A stretch of DNA of 28,917 bases from UBA2942 sp045127535 (GTDB taxonomy: Bacteria > Bacillota > Clostridia > Lachnospirales > Lachnospiraceae): positions 1 through 28,917 of the forward strand of contig JBGVQN010000056.1 of assembly GCA_045127535.1 (NCBI GenBank). The letters are read 5' to 3'. Within the stretch, counting starts at the first letter, position 1. Each line of letters opens with the position of its first letter. This document shows, one piece after another, positions 1 through 8,784 of this stretch. The notes beneath the pieces were generated by a model that did not search any database, was not told the DNA's origin, and was given only the letters and a program-made list of their open reading frames with translations. Both the position numbers and the translations under genes were made by a program.

Positions 1-88
1 CTTGAATCGCAGGAGTGTTAACTGGCACTTTGCAGCAGAAGATGCAAGGATAAAACTTTGTTCATTATATCCCAAGTTTGGCTCATAA
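1..88 (+). pseudogene. 3' end of an IS630-like transposase (cut by window edge)
   Basis: An open frame enters from the left edge and stops with TAA at 86-88. Its last residues (NWHFAAEDARIKLCSLYP) resemble the C-terminal signature I associate with IS630-family transposases (W-x-F-x-x-x-D-A-R-x-K-L-x-x-L-Y-P). Only 28 residues are visible, so I cannot tell whether the gene is intact outside the window. It runs opposite to the glycan cluster and probably marks a mobile element at the cluster's left flank. Confidence 0.5.
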
Positions 89-144
89 AAATGGGTCAGA
101 CTTGAGAAGAATTTTGGTTTAGAAATCAACTTGTCGTTACACTA
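89..144 (+). mobile_element. Possible right end of the IS630-like element
   Basis: The stretch after the transposase stop ends in TTGTCGTTACAC followed by TA at 143-144. IS630/Tc1-type elements insert at TA, so this could be the terminal inverted repeat with its duplicated TA. The partner end is outside the window, so the boundary is an inference. Confidence 0.25.
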
Positions 145-397
145 GTTCATTTTCTTTTAGCGGTCTTGAGCATATCAAAAAGCATATAATAAAAATAAAG
201 AAAACAAAATCCAAAAATGACATCTCATTCTTTCTCCATAAATTAAACTTTTTTGTAATTACAACTTGTATTTATCCTTTTGACTATCTTTGTGCGATTT
301 CGTTGCACTTTATCAATATGCATCGGTATTCACCGATCATATATTTTAGGGGATATTTTACAATCAGACATCTCCATACAAACTCCGCTATATCATA
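145..397. other. AT-rich spacer without recognisable features
   Basis: AT-rich DNA with stops in all frames. I see no convincing promoter, terminator or RNA structure. It separates the IS630-like end from the relic that follows the SDR gene. Confidence 0.4.
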
Positions 398-631
398 TCA
401 AAGGGAATCCTTGTTTTTATTTTTTGTGTTACCTATCCATTGTACCTTAACATTTTTCACATAATACTTGGTGTGTCTTTTTCGATATCCGTTTTGATGG
501 TCTCCATGGATTTTCAGCAATTCGCAGTGGTTTTTTCCTTTTTTCACTTTATCCCAAACCATATATACCACATTCTTTTTTAATCCGATAGTTACACCAA
601 GATACTTCAGACCGCCTATACAGATCTGCTG
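398..631 (-). pseudogene. Unidentified coding relic after the SDR gene
   Basis: Directly after the SDR stop the minus strand stays open for about 77 codons, ending with TGA at 398-400. It reads GLKYLGVTIGLKKNVVYMVW, later NGYRKRHTKYYVKNVKVQW. The only ATG (560-562) would give 54 residues and has no clear ribosome binding site. The alternating hydrophobic and basic residues look like a beta-rich domain, not random sequence. I suspect the remaining end of a larger gene, perhaps cut by the neighbouring IS630-like insertion. I do not recognise the family. Confidence 0.35.
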
Positions 632-1543
632 TTACGCATCTCCCATCAATCCCAATGAGCGGCCTCCATCTACCACAAAATTATGTCCTGTAATATAATC
701 TGCCTCATTAGACAAAATAAAGGCAACCACATTTGCCGCTTCATCCGTATAACCAAACCGCTTTAAGCAATTTGTATTGGTTTCCTTCACCGGCATACCT
801 GCGTCAAAAGGTGTCTGGTTTACCATTCCCGGTGAAATACAGTTTACTGTAATATTGTACATGCCTAATTCAAGAGCCAGAGATTGGGTAAATCCCAGAA
901 TACCGGCCTTCGCCGCAGCATAATCTGACATCTTAGCCTTGCCCCGCATACCTACTACGGAAGACATGTTAATGATCTTACCGGATTTTTGTTCCACCAT
1001 CACCTGAGCAGCCTTACGGGCACATATCATACTTCCACGCAGATTTGTATTCAGCACCCGATCGATCACCTCTATACTTTGTTCATGTATGGGTTTACTT
1101 TCTCCCCTTGCACCGCCTCCTGCATTATTGATAAATGCATCCAATCCCCCCGTCTGCTGTACAAACGCTTCCACAGCACGCTCAATGCTGCTGTCATCTG
1201 TAACATCCAGATACAACGGGATCACAATGCCTTTGATCTGCTCCTGTGCCTGAAAACGAGCAACCAGGGCATTTACCTTCTCCATATCTCTGCCGCATAT
1301 ACCCACAGTGGCACCTTCTGCAAGCAGACGCTGACAGATCGCAGAGCCAATGGCACCAGTTCCTCCTGTTACCATAATTCTTTTACCGGCCAATCGGTCA
1401 ATGTCTGATGTTTTGACAACATACTCTGTACATTTGTGATTCCCCTCATTGCAGGTATCACTTTGTATATTTTTTTTAATATAACGCTTCACTGATCCAG
1501 GAATCAATTTTTTTATCAGTTTTTTCAATGTCCCTCGCCTCAT
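632..1543 (-). CDS. SDR-family oxidoreductase (FabG-like) with basic N-terminal extension
   Basis: Classical short-chain dehydrogenase/reductase, 303 aa. Visible motifs are the Rossmann glycine motif TGGTGAIG (59-66), NNAG (139-142), the catalytic Ser195, and Tyr208/Lys212 in YAAAK. The C-terminus has the usual ITGHNFVVDGG. It should be an NAD(P)-dependent reductase or dehydrogenase of a carbonyl/alcohol; the substrate is not readable. About 50 residues precede the Rossmann fold, starting with a Lys/Arg-rich amphipathic stretch (LKKLIKKLIPGSVKRYIKK) that ordinary FabG proteins lack and that could hold the enzyme at the membrane. It lies 47 bp after the MenD-like gene, in the same direction, so the two may act consecutively on one substrate. 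A GGAT box sits about 10 nt before the ATG. Confidence 0.85.
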   Translation of the reverse strand: MRRGTLKKLIKKLIPGSVKRYIKKNIQSDTCNEGNHKCTEYVVKTSDIDRLAGKRIMVTGGTGAIGSAICQRLLAEGATVGICGRDMEKVNALVARFQAQEQIKGIVIPLYLDVTDDSSIERAVEAFVQQTGGLDAFINNAGGGARGESKPIHEQSIEVIDRVLNTNLRGSMICARKAAQVMVEQKSGKIINMSSVVGMRGKAKMSDYAAAKAGILGFTQSLALELGMYNITVNCISPGMVNQTPFDAGMPVKETNTNCLKRFGYTDEAANVVAFILSNEADYITGHNFVVDGGRSLGLMGDA

Positions 1544-1590
1544 CTCAATCGGATCCTTTTGTAAACAATTGTTTTTTCAGATTCTGACAT

Positions 1591-3375
1591 TTACTTGATC
1601 ACACTTTTTATGGTTTCTTTCATTCCCGCAGGCATCATTTTTCCTATTTTGTGTTTCAAGGAATTGTTTTCCGGCAGGGGTGTTTCGTAAGGTGCTAAAA
1701 TATCCCGAATACACTGTGCATCCACATCCTTATCTGTAAATACTTCCAATAAAATTGGTTTGTCAGATTCTGTACACAAGAGTCTCGGCAACACTGCATC
1801 AAACTGTTCTTTATCTGCCGCCGACAAATATTCAAAACCTCTGGATACTACCCAGTCCTGTACACTGGTATGATGCTCTGCAGCAATATGTTCATCCAGG
1901 GTGGGTACATTGGCCGTATTGGGATATGTATGGAAAATGGCGCCGCCGGAATTATTGCATACCAGAATACGCACATTTTTCCCCACATATTGATTCCAAA
2001 GTGCATTCATATCATAGAAAAAGCTTAAATCTCCAATCACAAGAAAACTTGGCTTTCCACTGATATGAGCCTGTCCAATAAAAGCAGACATAGAACCATC
2101 AATTCCATGGGCTCCCCGGTTACAATATACTGTTACATCTTCTGCTACAGCAAAGTAATTTGCCAGACGAACACTGTTGCTGTTTGCAATGTGTAGCAAC
2201 GAACCTCCTGGAATATTTCCCAGATACTGCTGAATTGCATACATGGAAGAATATACGATCGGTTCCTGATTCAAGCTTCCCAGCTTGCCAATTCTTTCAT
2301 GGGCTTCCTTCCACTGCTGATAATAGCTATGCTCCCTTTCTTCTTCTGATGTCAGCGCTGCCATTTTTTCAAAAAAGGTTTTAGGAGAACATTCTACTAC
2401 ATCTGGCAGACATTTAAATGGGTCAGACACCTGACCTTTTGCAGATACATGCCAGTGGGCAAACTGATCCTTAAATGCTGACATCCGTCCTTTGATCTCA
2501 GAAATCGTATTTGCATTCATTGTAATTAAAATGTCCGGGCAAAGTGCTTCCATTTCCTGATGCCTAAGGATCCTGCTCAATGCAAAAGTTGGAACCGTAC
2601 AATCGCAGTGCAGGTTCGACAGCAAGTCTACAGAAATGGCACAATTATATTTCTGTATAAATGCTTCTATAGCAGCTTTTTCTTCCTGATGCAACGGTCC
2701 GTATTGTCCATATACAATCAATATTTTTGCCTTTTTCAACAGCTTTGCTTTTTCTGTCCATCTGCTTTGAGGATCCTCCAGAGTCAGCCGATCGATTCTG
2801 CGTACCTGCGGCAGCATCTCCTCCTCGAACTTTACAATACCCTGATGAATAGGATAATCATTTTCTACAATAAAATTGATATGTACAGGCCCATTTTCTC
2901 CATGATACAGCTCCATCAATGCCTCATTGCAAATTCTGGAGCAATACCAGAAATCCTTTTCATCTCTTACATGAGGCAGAGTGACCACTTTTTTACACAC
3001 AGCACTGTAAAGCCCTTCCTGAGGGATCATCTGTTCCTCCTGCTGGAACATATAATAATGGTTACGGTCTGCTGTCAAAAGTAACAGAGGCAACTGCTGA
3101 TAAAATGCCTCATTAGCAGCAGAAACATAATTAGCAGCTGCAGTTCCCGATGTACAGCAAATAGCAACAGGCTCCCGAAGCTCCTCAATCAATCCCAACG
3201 CAAAAAATGATGCACTGCGCTCGTCCACTACTGAATAAGTCTGAAAATACGGATCATGCTCCACAGAATATACAAGGGGCGTATGACGTGTGCCTGCTGA
3301 AATAACAATATGCTTCACTCCATATTGTTTTAACAATGTTACAAGAACCTGTATATTTTTCAAACTACTGTACAT
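1591..3375 (-). CDS. MenD-like thiamine-diphosphate enzyme in a glycan cluster
   Basis: 594 aa from the ATG at 3375, which sits behind GGAGAG at good spacing and 2 nt after the flippase stop; a longer frame from 3417 would overlap the flippase by 40 bp. The family is clear: SAGTRHTPL (26-34; MenD usually has SPGSRSTPL), DERSASFFALG with the probable cofactor-activating Glu52, CTSGTAAANY, LLLTADR (98-104), NRGAHGIDG (419-427) and GDLSFFYDMNAL (448-459) with NN about 26 residues after GD (the ThDP/Mg motif). MenD adds a 2-oxoglutarate-derived succinyl-semialdehyde unit to isochorismate in menaquinone synthesis. No other men gene is near, and the neighbours are glycan genes and an SDR. I infer a paralogue joining a 2-oxoacid-derived unit to a glycan or lipid precursor. 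The C-terminus is a basic amphipathic helix. Confidence 0.85.
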   Translation of the reverse strand: MYSSLKNIQVLVTLLKQYGVKHIVISAGTRHTPLVYSVEHDPYFQTYSVVDERSASFFALGLIEELREPVAICCTSGTAAANYVSAANEAFYQQLPLLLLTADRNHYYMFQQEEQMIPQEGLYSAVCKKVVTLPHVRDEKDFWYCSRICNEALMELYHGENGPVHINFIVENDYPIHQGIVKFEEEMLPQVRRIDRLTLEDPQSRWTEKAKLLKKAKILIVYGQYGPLHQEEKAAIEAFIQKYNCAISVDLLSNLHCDCTVPTFALSRILRHQEMEALCPDILITMNANTISEIKGRMSAFKDQFAHWHVSAKGQVSDPFKCLPDVVECSPKTFFEKMAALTSEEEREHSYYQQWKEAHERIGKLGSLNQEPIVYSSMYAIQQYLGNIPGGSLLHIANSNSVRLANYFAVAEDVTVYCNRGAHGIDGSMSAFIGQAHISGKPSFLVIGDLSFFYDMNALWNQYVGKNVRILVCNNSGGAIFHTYPNTANVPTLDEHIAAEHHTSVQDWVVSRGFEYLSAADKEQFDAVLPRLLCTESDKPILLEVFTDKDVDAQCIRDILAPYETPLPENNSLKHKIGKMMPAGMKETIKSVIK

Positions 3376-3377
3376 AG

Positions 3378-4925
3378 CTATGCTCTCCTTTTTAACTTCT
3401 TGTAAAAGCTGCTGCATACTTTTTTCACCAGCTGTTTTGTATACTCATATTCCTTCATCCGATGATAGAATATCCATAATATTATATTGGAAATCACCAC
3501 ACATATCAATCCTTTTAATACCATGGACACGATTCCCTCATCTGGAAGGAAGCTGCAGATAAACCATGTGCATCCTGCTGTTACAGCTGTAACAAATACA
3601 TAGTAGATAATTTGTTTAAAATATTCCACTGGAGATCTCTTAAAGTAATTTTTAAACAGGATATATGTTCCCCATGGAATATTAATGCATATACTACAAA
3701 TCAGAGTAGAAATGATCACACCGTTCATTCCGATGATTTGAACAAGTATAATATTCACAATAAGATTTACAGCAGTTGCCACCAGAGGACGGAATCGGTC
3801 TTCCCACCATAATCCTGCTGCTTCTCTGTAAGTATAAGTCATGGTAGTCACACGGGGCAGCAGGAAATAAAGTACCATCAAAATCATAGTATCAAATGGA
3901 AATACCAGATCTTTGCCCATCCACCACTGCATAAAATGCTGATACAAACATATCATACAGACAGCACACCAACTGCATAACCAGCCATTTGCAAAGGTAA
4001 ATTTCTTAAAATCCGTATAATTTTCATCAGAAGAATTGGTCACCATTTTATTTCCTACACCTGCTGTAATAGATGAAGTAAGTATAACCAAGAAACCTAT
4101 AATTGAAGTCTGAATATAATAATAATTATTATAAATTGCAAGCTGTGTCAATCCCAAGAAGGCAGAGATCACAATAGTATCTACGGAAGCAAATATAACA
4201 TTATAAATTTTAAAGGAAACCAACCCCATAATACGTTTCTTGATTCCATCCTTCATTTCCTGGGAAATGGTTCCCCTGCACACTACATCTGGAAACATCT
4301 TATTGGCTAAAAAGGCATTTGCCAGATTGGTGGCTATGGTTGCCAACGGAATAATAATAACATATACATAATAATTATGGAACAGCAACAATACAACGAT
4401 TTTAAATACATTGCTTGCTACATTGATAAAAGTGCTGCGCTTGCTGGCCAGGTCATTACGCTGATATGCAGAAAAAAGCGCTCCTTTATATGCATACAGG
4501 AAATAACTGATCACCGTATTAAACAGATAAATAAAGTACAGAATATAAAGATTGATATCTGCAGGGTAATCTCCCTTGATCAAATATTTCAAAAACGGTG
4601 TTACCGCAAGGCCAATCACCAAAATCACTGCACCAACTACATGATAAACCTTTTTGTATACATTCAGCAAGGCACATAATGTATCATTATCATCCTCTGC
4701 AATAGGCTTGTACATACTAAATACAATTGCAGTTCCAAAACCCAACTCTGAAATGCTCAGCACAGATAAAACTGATGTAAACAAGCTGCTCAATCCCAGA
4801 TATTCTGCTCCAAGAGCTTTTATCATAACAGTACGGGTAATAAATGGCAATAACAAAGAGGCTATTTTTTCAATCATACCCCATATAATATTTCTAGTTG
4901 CATTTTTAGTTCTTTCAATTTTCAT
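3378..4925 (-). CDS. Wzx-type polysaccharide flippase (PST/MOP family)
   Basis: A 515-aa polytopic membrane protein with roughly 12-14 hydrophobic segments. Its N-terminus (MKIERTKNATRNIIWGMIEK, then LPFITRTVMIKALGAEYLG and LSISELGFGTAIVFSMYKPI) is typical of oligosaccharide-unit flippases of gut Firmicutes. It should move undecaprenyl-linked repeat units across the membrane. I chose the ATG at 4925 because a GAGAGAGGA box lies about 10 nt upstream and the family usually starts here; an ATG at 4949 would add 8 residues. The C-terminus ends in a basic tail. Its gene ends 2 nt before the MenD-like start, so the two are probably co-translated. Confidence 0.9.
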   Translation of the reverse strand: MKIERTKNATRNIIWGMIEKIASLLLPFITRTVMIKALGAEYLGLSSLFTSVLSVLSISELGFGTAIVFSMYKPIAEDDNDTLCALLNVYKKVYHVVGAVILVIGLAVTPFLKYLIKGDYPADINLYILYFIYLFNTVISYFLYAYKGALFSAYQRNDLASKRSTFINVASNVFKIVVLLLFHNYYVYVIIIPLATIATNLANAFLANKMFPDVVCRGTISQEMKDGIKKRIMGLVSFKIYNVIFASVDTIVISAFLGLTQLAIYNNYYYIQTSIIGFLVILTSSITAGVGNKMVTNSSDENYTDFKKFTFANGWLCSWCAVCMICLYQHFMQWWMGKDLVFPFDTMILMVLYFLLPRVTTMTYTYREAAGLWWEDRFRPLVATAVNLIVNIILVQIIGMNGVIISTLICSICINIPWGTYILFKNYFKRSPVEYFKQIIYYVFVTAVTAGCTWFICSFLPDEGIVSMVLKGLICVVISNIILWIFYHRMKEYEYTKQLVKKVCSSFYKKLKRRA

Positions 4926-5002
4926 TGCGATTTTGTCCTCTCTCCACATTACGCCTCATCTTCCAGCACACGAAGCATGTACATCTGACAGACACACCCC
5001 TT

Positions 5003-6139
5003 CTAATCTATTTGTTTCAGATAGGCAAGGCTTTCTTTTCTTAAATGCGGTATTTTTTCTTCAAATGCTGCACAGTCAATTGGTTTTAACAGCTGCACAC
5101 CATTCAATTGTTTAACAGAAATAAAGCGCTCTCTCAAATCAAACTCATTCAGAAAATCTAGCATTCGAGTGTCTGTACGAGGTGCGTATTCATTTACTCT
5201 CGAAAGCACATAAAATTTCTTATGAAACTGTGTAGAAAATACTGCCGCATGAAACGAATCAGTAATAATTACTTCTGCATCCCGAATCGCACTTACAAAT
5301 TCTGCAGGACCAGACTCATAATCTCTGTATTCTCCAAAGTTCTCATCATAGCCCTGTCCTTTATCATTATCAAAGATATATGGTAGTGTTACTATTGGCA
5401 AATTATATTTTTCCGCAATCTTCTTTGTTTCTTCTCTGTACCGTGGTTCATTGCCCAGAAAATAGCAAAATATGTACTTATCCTTCCGATATGTATTGTT
5501 ACACAGGGCGGTCCATTCATTGGCTGTCAGAAGCAGAGTAGGATCCAAATCCACCCTCACTTCCATATTCGGCAAGAGCCCAAACAGCTCCTTCTTTGCA
5601 TTATTTTCTCTAACAGATACCTGCTTAAACGCTGGCAGTAATTCCGCAAAATAAGGTTTCCATTCTTCCTTGATTTGGTCACTTCCAAAACTGGCAGCAT
5701 ATGTATACTTATTTGGATTACCAGCCCCTTCAAGCAAATAACATTTTAACAACTCTGTCTCTAAAAATTCCCCCCATACCTGATCGCTTCCTACTAAAAG
5801 CACGTCATACTGGTTTTCAAACTCTTTGACACCATGGTATACCTCTTTACTATGCTGAACCTGATTCATAAATTTATAGAAATTTATATTTCTATGCAGG
5901 AATCCATTTTGCCTTTTCCACATACGACATCTTACAATCATTCTACCCAGACCAGTATTCTTTATTTTTGATTTCAGTGAATTTCCTGCTGCATAGTTCT
6001 TTTTAAAATCAAAGCATATCTGTTTGGCATCATATCCCAGATTATCTAAAGTTTTCTGCAATGCATATGCCTGCAGCAACCCTCCCATATTAAAATTATC
6101 AAGATACAATGTTAAGATTCCGATTCTCTTTTTTCCCAT
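5003..6139 (-). CDS. Polysaccharide pyruvyl transferase family protein
   Basis: 378 aa from the ATG at 6139; AGGAGG lies 8 nt upstream, favouring this over the adjacent GTG at 6142. It has family hallmarks: an N-terminal NMGGLLQAYALQ motif (17-28), YDVLLVGSDQVWG (111-123) and, near the C-terminus, ITDSFHAAVFSTQF. Members add a pyruvyl ketal from phosphoenolpyruvate to a sugar, although many members in gut Firmicutes clusters have no proven activity. In such clusters this family often travels with a ferredoxin/FrhB-like protein, and one is encoded here at 15924-17120. The gene follows the two GT2 genes and precedes the flippase, as expected for a decorating step before export. Confidence 0.88.
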   Translation of the reverse strand: MGKKRIGILTLYLDNFNMGGLLQAYALQKTLDNLGYDAKQICFDFKKNYAAGNSLKSKIKNTGLGRMIVRCRMWKRQNGFLHRNINFYKFMNQVQHSKEVYHGVKEFENQYDVLLVGSDQVWGEFLETELLKCYLLEGAGNPNKYTYAASFGSDQIKEEWKPYFAELLPAFKQVSVRENNAKKELFGLLPNMEVRVDLDPTLLLTANEWTALCNNTYRKDKYIFCYFLGNEPRYREETKKIAEKYNLPIVTLPYIFDNDKGQGYDENFGEYRDYESGPAEFVSAIRDAEVIITDSFHAAVFSTQFHKKFYVLSRVNEYAPRTDTRMLDFLNEFDLRERFISVKQLNGVQLLKPIDCAAFEEKIPHLRKESLAYLKQID

Positions 6140-6228
6140 CACTCAATCCTCCTCTATACCAAATAGACTAATCGAACTTCATATTCTCTCATGCCAATTT
6201 CTGTATTTGTTTTATATCCACTCTATCT

Positions 6229-7185
6229 TCATGCCTGCTTGATCTTTGACCTTACAATGAGCCCTATAGGCAATATCATTTTAATTGTCATAGAAGATAT
6301 GGGATCTCTTCTTACGATCCTTTTCATAATTTTAGGAAACATTTTCTGTTCCTCTTTTGACAAATACAGACTTTTGTTCAGATAGCATTTTGTACATCGA
6401 TACAGCAGATTGAATAAAACATACAAATTATTGGTGATCTGGGTCTCATAACCCTTTTCCATAACGATTTCATAAGTATACCAATATGCTTTTAATTCAC
6501 ACATAAATCGATCTGCCAGTTTTGTATCATCATTGGTTACACTATTGGTATTGACAAAATAGTGATATCCCTGATATGTCATAAGCGTGGTTCTGGGTTC
6601 TTTTGCAAACACCTGCTGCAGATAAAGCGTATCCTCTGCAAAATGCATTTTTTGGAAAGATATCCCCTCCAGAATTACCTTTCTATACAATTTCCCCCAT
6701 ATGACATATGTATATGCCTGCTTACTTACATAATCCTGATACAACTGCCTACAGCCATCAATTGTGTCCTCCTCCTGAATCATCCGGTGATTGGTTCTTA
6801 TTACATTAGAATCTGCATATTCTGCAAAAAAATTACATACCACAATATCACTTTGTGTTCTGTTCATACAGTTATACAGCACCTCTAAGTAATCCTGTTC
6901 TACAAAATCATCGCTGTCAATAAATGTCACCAATTGACCTACCGCCTTGCCAAGTCCTGTATTCCTAGCATTGCTTACTCCACCGTTTTTCTGATGAATC
7001 ACTCGAACTCTTTTGTCCTTTTCAGCCCATGCATCACATTTTTCAGTGCTGGAATCTGTAGATCCATCATCAATCAATATGATTTCCAATGCATTGTATG
7101 TCTGTGCCACAATACTGCTTACACATCTGTCCAGATATTGCTCTACATTATAAACGGGCACAATAACACTAATTAATTCTTTCAT
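6229..7185 (-). CDS. Glycosyltransferase family 2
   Basis: 318 aa with a GT-A nucleotide-sugar domain at the N-terminus: ISVIVPVYNVEQYLDRCVSS, IDDGSTDSS, QKNGGVSNARNTGL and the metal-binding FIDSDDF (about residues 90-96). It should transfer one sugar from a nucleotide donor to the lipid-linked acceptor at the inner membrane face; donor and acceptor cannot be read. The last residues (IKMILPIGLIVRSKIKQA) form a basic, hydrophobic tail similar to the terminal segments of three other cluster proteins. A GAGG box lies about 10 nt before the ATG. The gene is followed 89 bp later by the pyruvyl transferase gene. Confidence 0.9.
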   Translation of the reverse strand: MKELISVIVPVYNVEQYLDRCVSSIVAQTYNALEIILIDDGSTDSSTEKCDAWAEKDKRVRVIHQKNGGVSNARNTGLGKAVGQLVTFIDSDDFVEQDYLEVLYNCMNRTQSDIVVCNFFAEYADSNVIRTNHRMIQEEDTIDGCRQLYQDYVSKQAYTYVIWGKLYRKVILEGISFQKMHFAEDTLYLQQVFAKEPRTTLMTYQGYHYFVNTNSVTNDDTKLADRFMCELKAYWYTYEIVMEKGYETQITNNLYVLFNLLYRCTKCYLNKSLYLSKEEQKMFPKIMKRIVRRDPISSMTIKMILPIGLIVRSKIKQA

Positions 7186-7248
7186 TCTCTCTCGCCTCTC
7201 TTTTATATATCAAATTTGGGAAATTCATCTGGATTTTCCCATACACTA

Positions 7249-8277
7249 CTAGACAAACAATCCCAGTCTTAGTCTCATCAACTTGATCCCAACTCTCGAA
7301 AAACCTAGCCGGCAGCATACTGCTTCCAAACTTCCTACCGTCTGATTCTGCATAGGGATTCTTCTCAAATACTTCTTTATCAGCTTGTCTTTCTTCATTT
7401 TTTTATACGCACAATATGCTTCCTCTATTATCTCCTTTTGAGAATTTTTCCCCACTCCATATGCATATAATAATTCTTTTAATATATTTGCAGCCTTCTC
7501 CGGAAGCAAATGTTTTGCAAATTCAGTCTCCATACTGTCATGCAAACCATTGAAATAACAAATATACTTTTCTGCTTTCCCAGCATCCTTTTTTCTCATA
7601 GAAGAATTCTGATAAATATAATAGCAATACCAAAAAGAATTCACGATTTTGACTGCCCTGCACTTTTGCAAATATTCTGTCATAAAAATCTGATCCTCAC
7701 CAATTGCCACCTGTTCCCGAAAGCGCAGTTCACCCAAAGTGCTTCTGCGAAACAGTTTACACCATACCTCAGGCCGCATCCCCTGCACTTTTTCAGTTTC
7801 TCCAAGGATAGTACACCTGATGACATTTTCCTTTTCTTCCAACGTATGAAGCTTATATATTTTATTGTTCCTAACCTTGGTACTCATATCTATTTTATGA
7901 CTATCTGCGTCATCACTTTGAATCTGCCAAGTTTTTCCACACAGCAGGTCAACGTCGTCTTCCAACATTTCCAATGCAGATTGGAAAAAGCATTCTTCTA
8001 CTGTATCATCAGAATCAATAAAACAAATCCATTCTCCCCTAGCCACATTGATACCAAAATTTCTTGCCTTTGATACCCCCCCGTTAGGAGTATGCCACAC
8101 ATGAATTCTTGCGTCCTGTTTTTCTATTTCATCCAGAACCTGTCCACAAGATACTCGGCTCCCATCATCTACCAATAAGATTTCAAAATCTTCATAAGAT
8201 TGAGCCAATATACTTTGTATACATCTCCTTATATAAGTTTCATCGGTATTATAAACTGGTATAATCACAGAAATCAT
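7249..8277 (-). CDS. Glycosyltransferase family 2
   Basis: 342 aa from the ATG at 8277, which has GGGGGA just upstream and begins exactly at the conserved MISVIIPVYN. The frame stays open to 8421, but those 48 extra residues resemble nothing and lack a ribosome binding site. GT-A motifs: LVDDGS, HTPNGGVSKARNFGI and FIDSDDTVEECF, followed by a GEDQIFMTEYL acidic motif typical of this GT2 subgroup. It is a separate enzyme from its GT2 neighbour, with about 30% similarity by eye limited to the GT-A core. The region upstream is debris of an insertion sequence, so this gene may depend on read-through across it. Confidence 0.88.
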   Translation of the reverse strand: MISVIIPVYNTDETYIRRCIQSILAQSYEDFEILLVDDGSRVSCGQVLDEIEKQDARIHVWHTPNGGVSKARNFGINVARGEWICFIDSDDTVEECFFQSALEMLEDDVDLLCGKTWQIQSDDADSHKIDMSTKVRNNKIYKLHTLEEKENVIRCTILGETEKVQGMRPEVWCKLFRRSTLGELRFREQVAIGEDQIFMTEYLQKCRAVKIVNSFWYCYYIYQNSSMRKKDAGKAEKYICYFNGLHDSMETEFAKHLLPEKAANILKELLYAYGVGKNSQKEIIEEAYCAYKKMKKDKLIKKYLRRIPMQNQTVGSLEAVCCRLGFSRVGIKLMRLRLGLFV

Positions 8278-8784
8278 TTTTCCCCCTATATAGTCAAGTG
8301 TTTTTTCCTTATTTTTCAAGGACTTTTCGGTTACATATCTCAGACGAGCAAACCAAATCAGTAGGTATTTCTCGGTATCTGGTACAAAAATTGTGGTATC
8401 AAGGTATGCAAAGTAAAGCACCTCTGTCTTTTCGTTTTACATAGCCTCATATATGCCCCTTCCCTCTACGGCGACGTACCTCCCGTGTCTACCAAAATCA
8501 CCTCTCACTTCTGGAGGGTCCTAACTTCCTTCGTTCCGCCTGTCCATAACCAGCGTGTCAGCTTAGTTCCTTCTCAGGGTCACGCCCTATGGAACATATT
8601 CCTGCCGACTGCTGGCTTATTCTTTGTATTATTTTTTACTGGCTTGATTTGCTTGATTTCCTCCTGCACCTTTCGGCAAACGTTTTCCCGGTTCGTTCCT
8701 CAACGCTTTCAACTTTCCTGTTGCAGCTGAATTCAACTCTCAGAACATTCTTCTAAGAATTCAACTTAACTGTGACAGGTCTTT
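8278..8784 (-). mobile_element. Non-coding remnant, probably tail of a broken IS110-type element
   Basis: No convincing gene. Roughly 8450-8720 is more GC-balanced than its surroundings and has short pairing segments on the minus strand, for example TTCC...AGGGCGTGACCCT...GGAA around 8560-8600. GAATTCAAC occurs twice (8729-8737 and 8757-8765). It lies immediately downstream of an IS110 transposase fragment in the same direction, so I read it as a non-coding end of that element. Some IS110-family elements encode a structured guide (bridge) RNA in a non-coding end. Whether this is such a region is speculative. Confidence 0.35.

Noticed and set aside
2560..3084. A 174-residue plus-strand frame
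   Set aside because: It is the antisense of the well-supported MenD-like gene and has no start signal.
1591..3375. Menaquinone biosynthesis gene menD in the strict sense
   Set aside because: No other men gene is present and the gene is embedded between a flippase and an SDR in a glycan operon. True MenD activity cannot be excluded, but the symbol is not justified.
8222..8421. A longer start for the GT2 at 7249 (frame open to 8421)
   Set aside because: The GT2 domain begins at 8277 with its own purine-rich ribosome binding site; the extension matches nothing.
8485..8730. An 81-residue plus-strand frame with a hydrophobic middle (FLPTAGLFFVLFFTGLICLI)
   Set aside because: It runs against all surrounding genes, has no ribosome binding site, and lies in what looks like a non-coding insertion-sequence tail.
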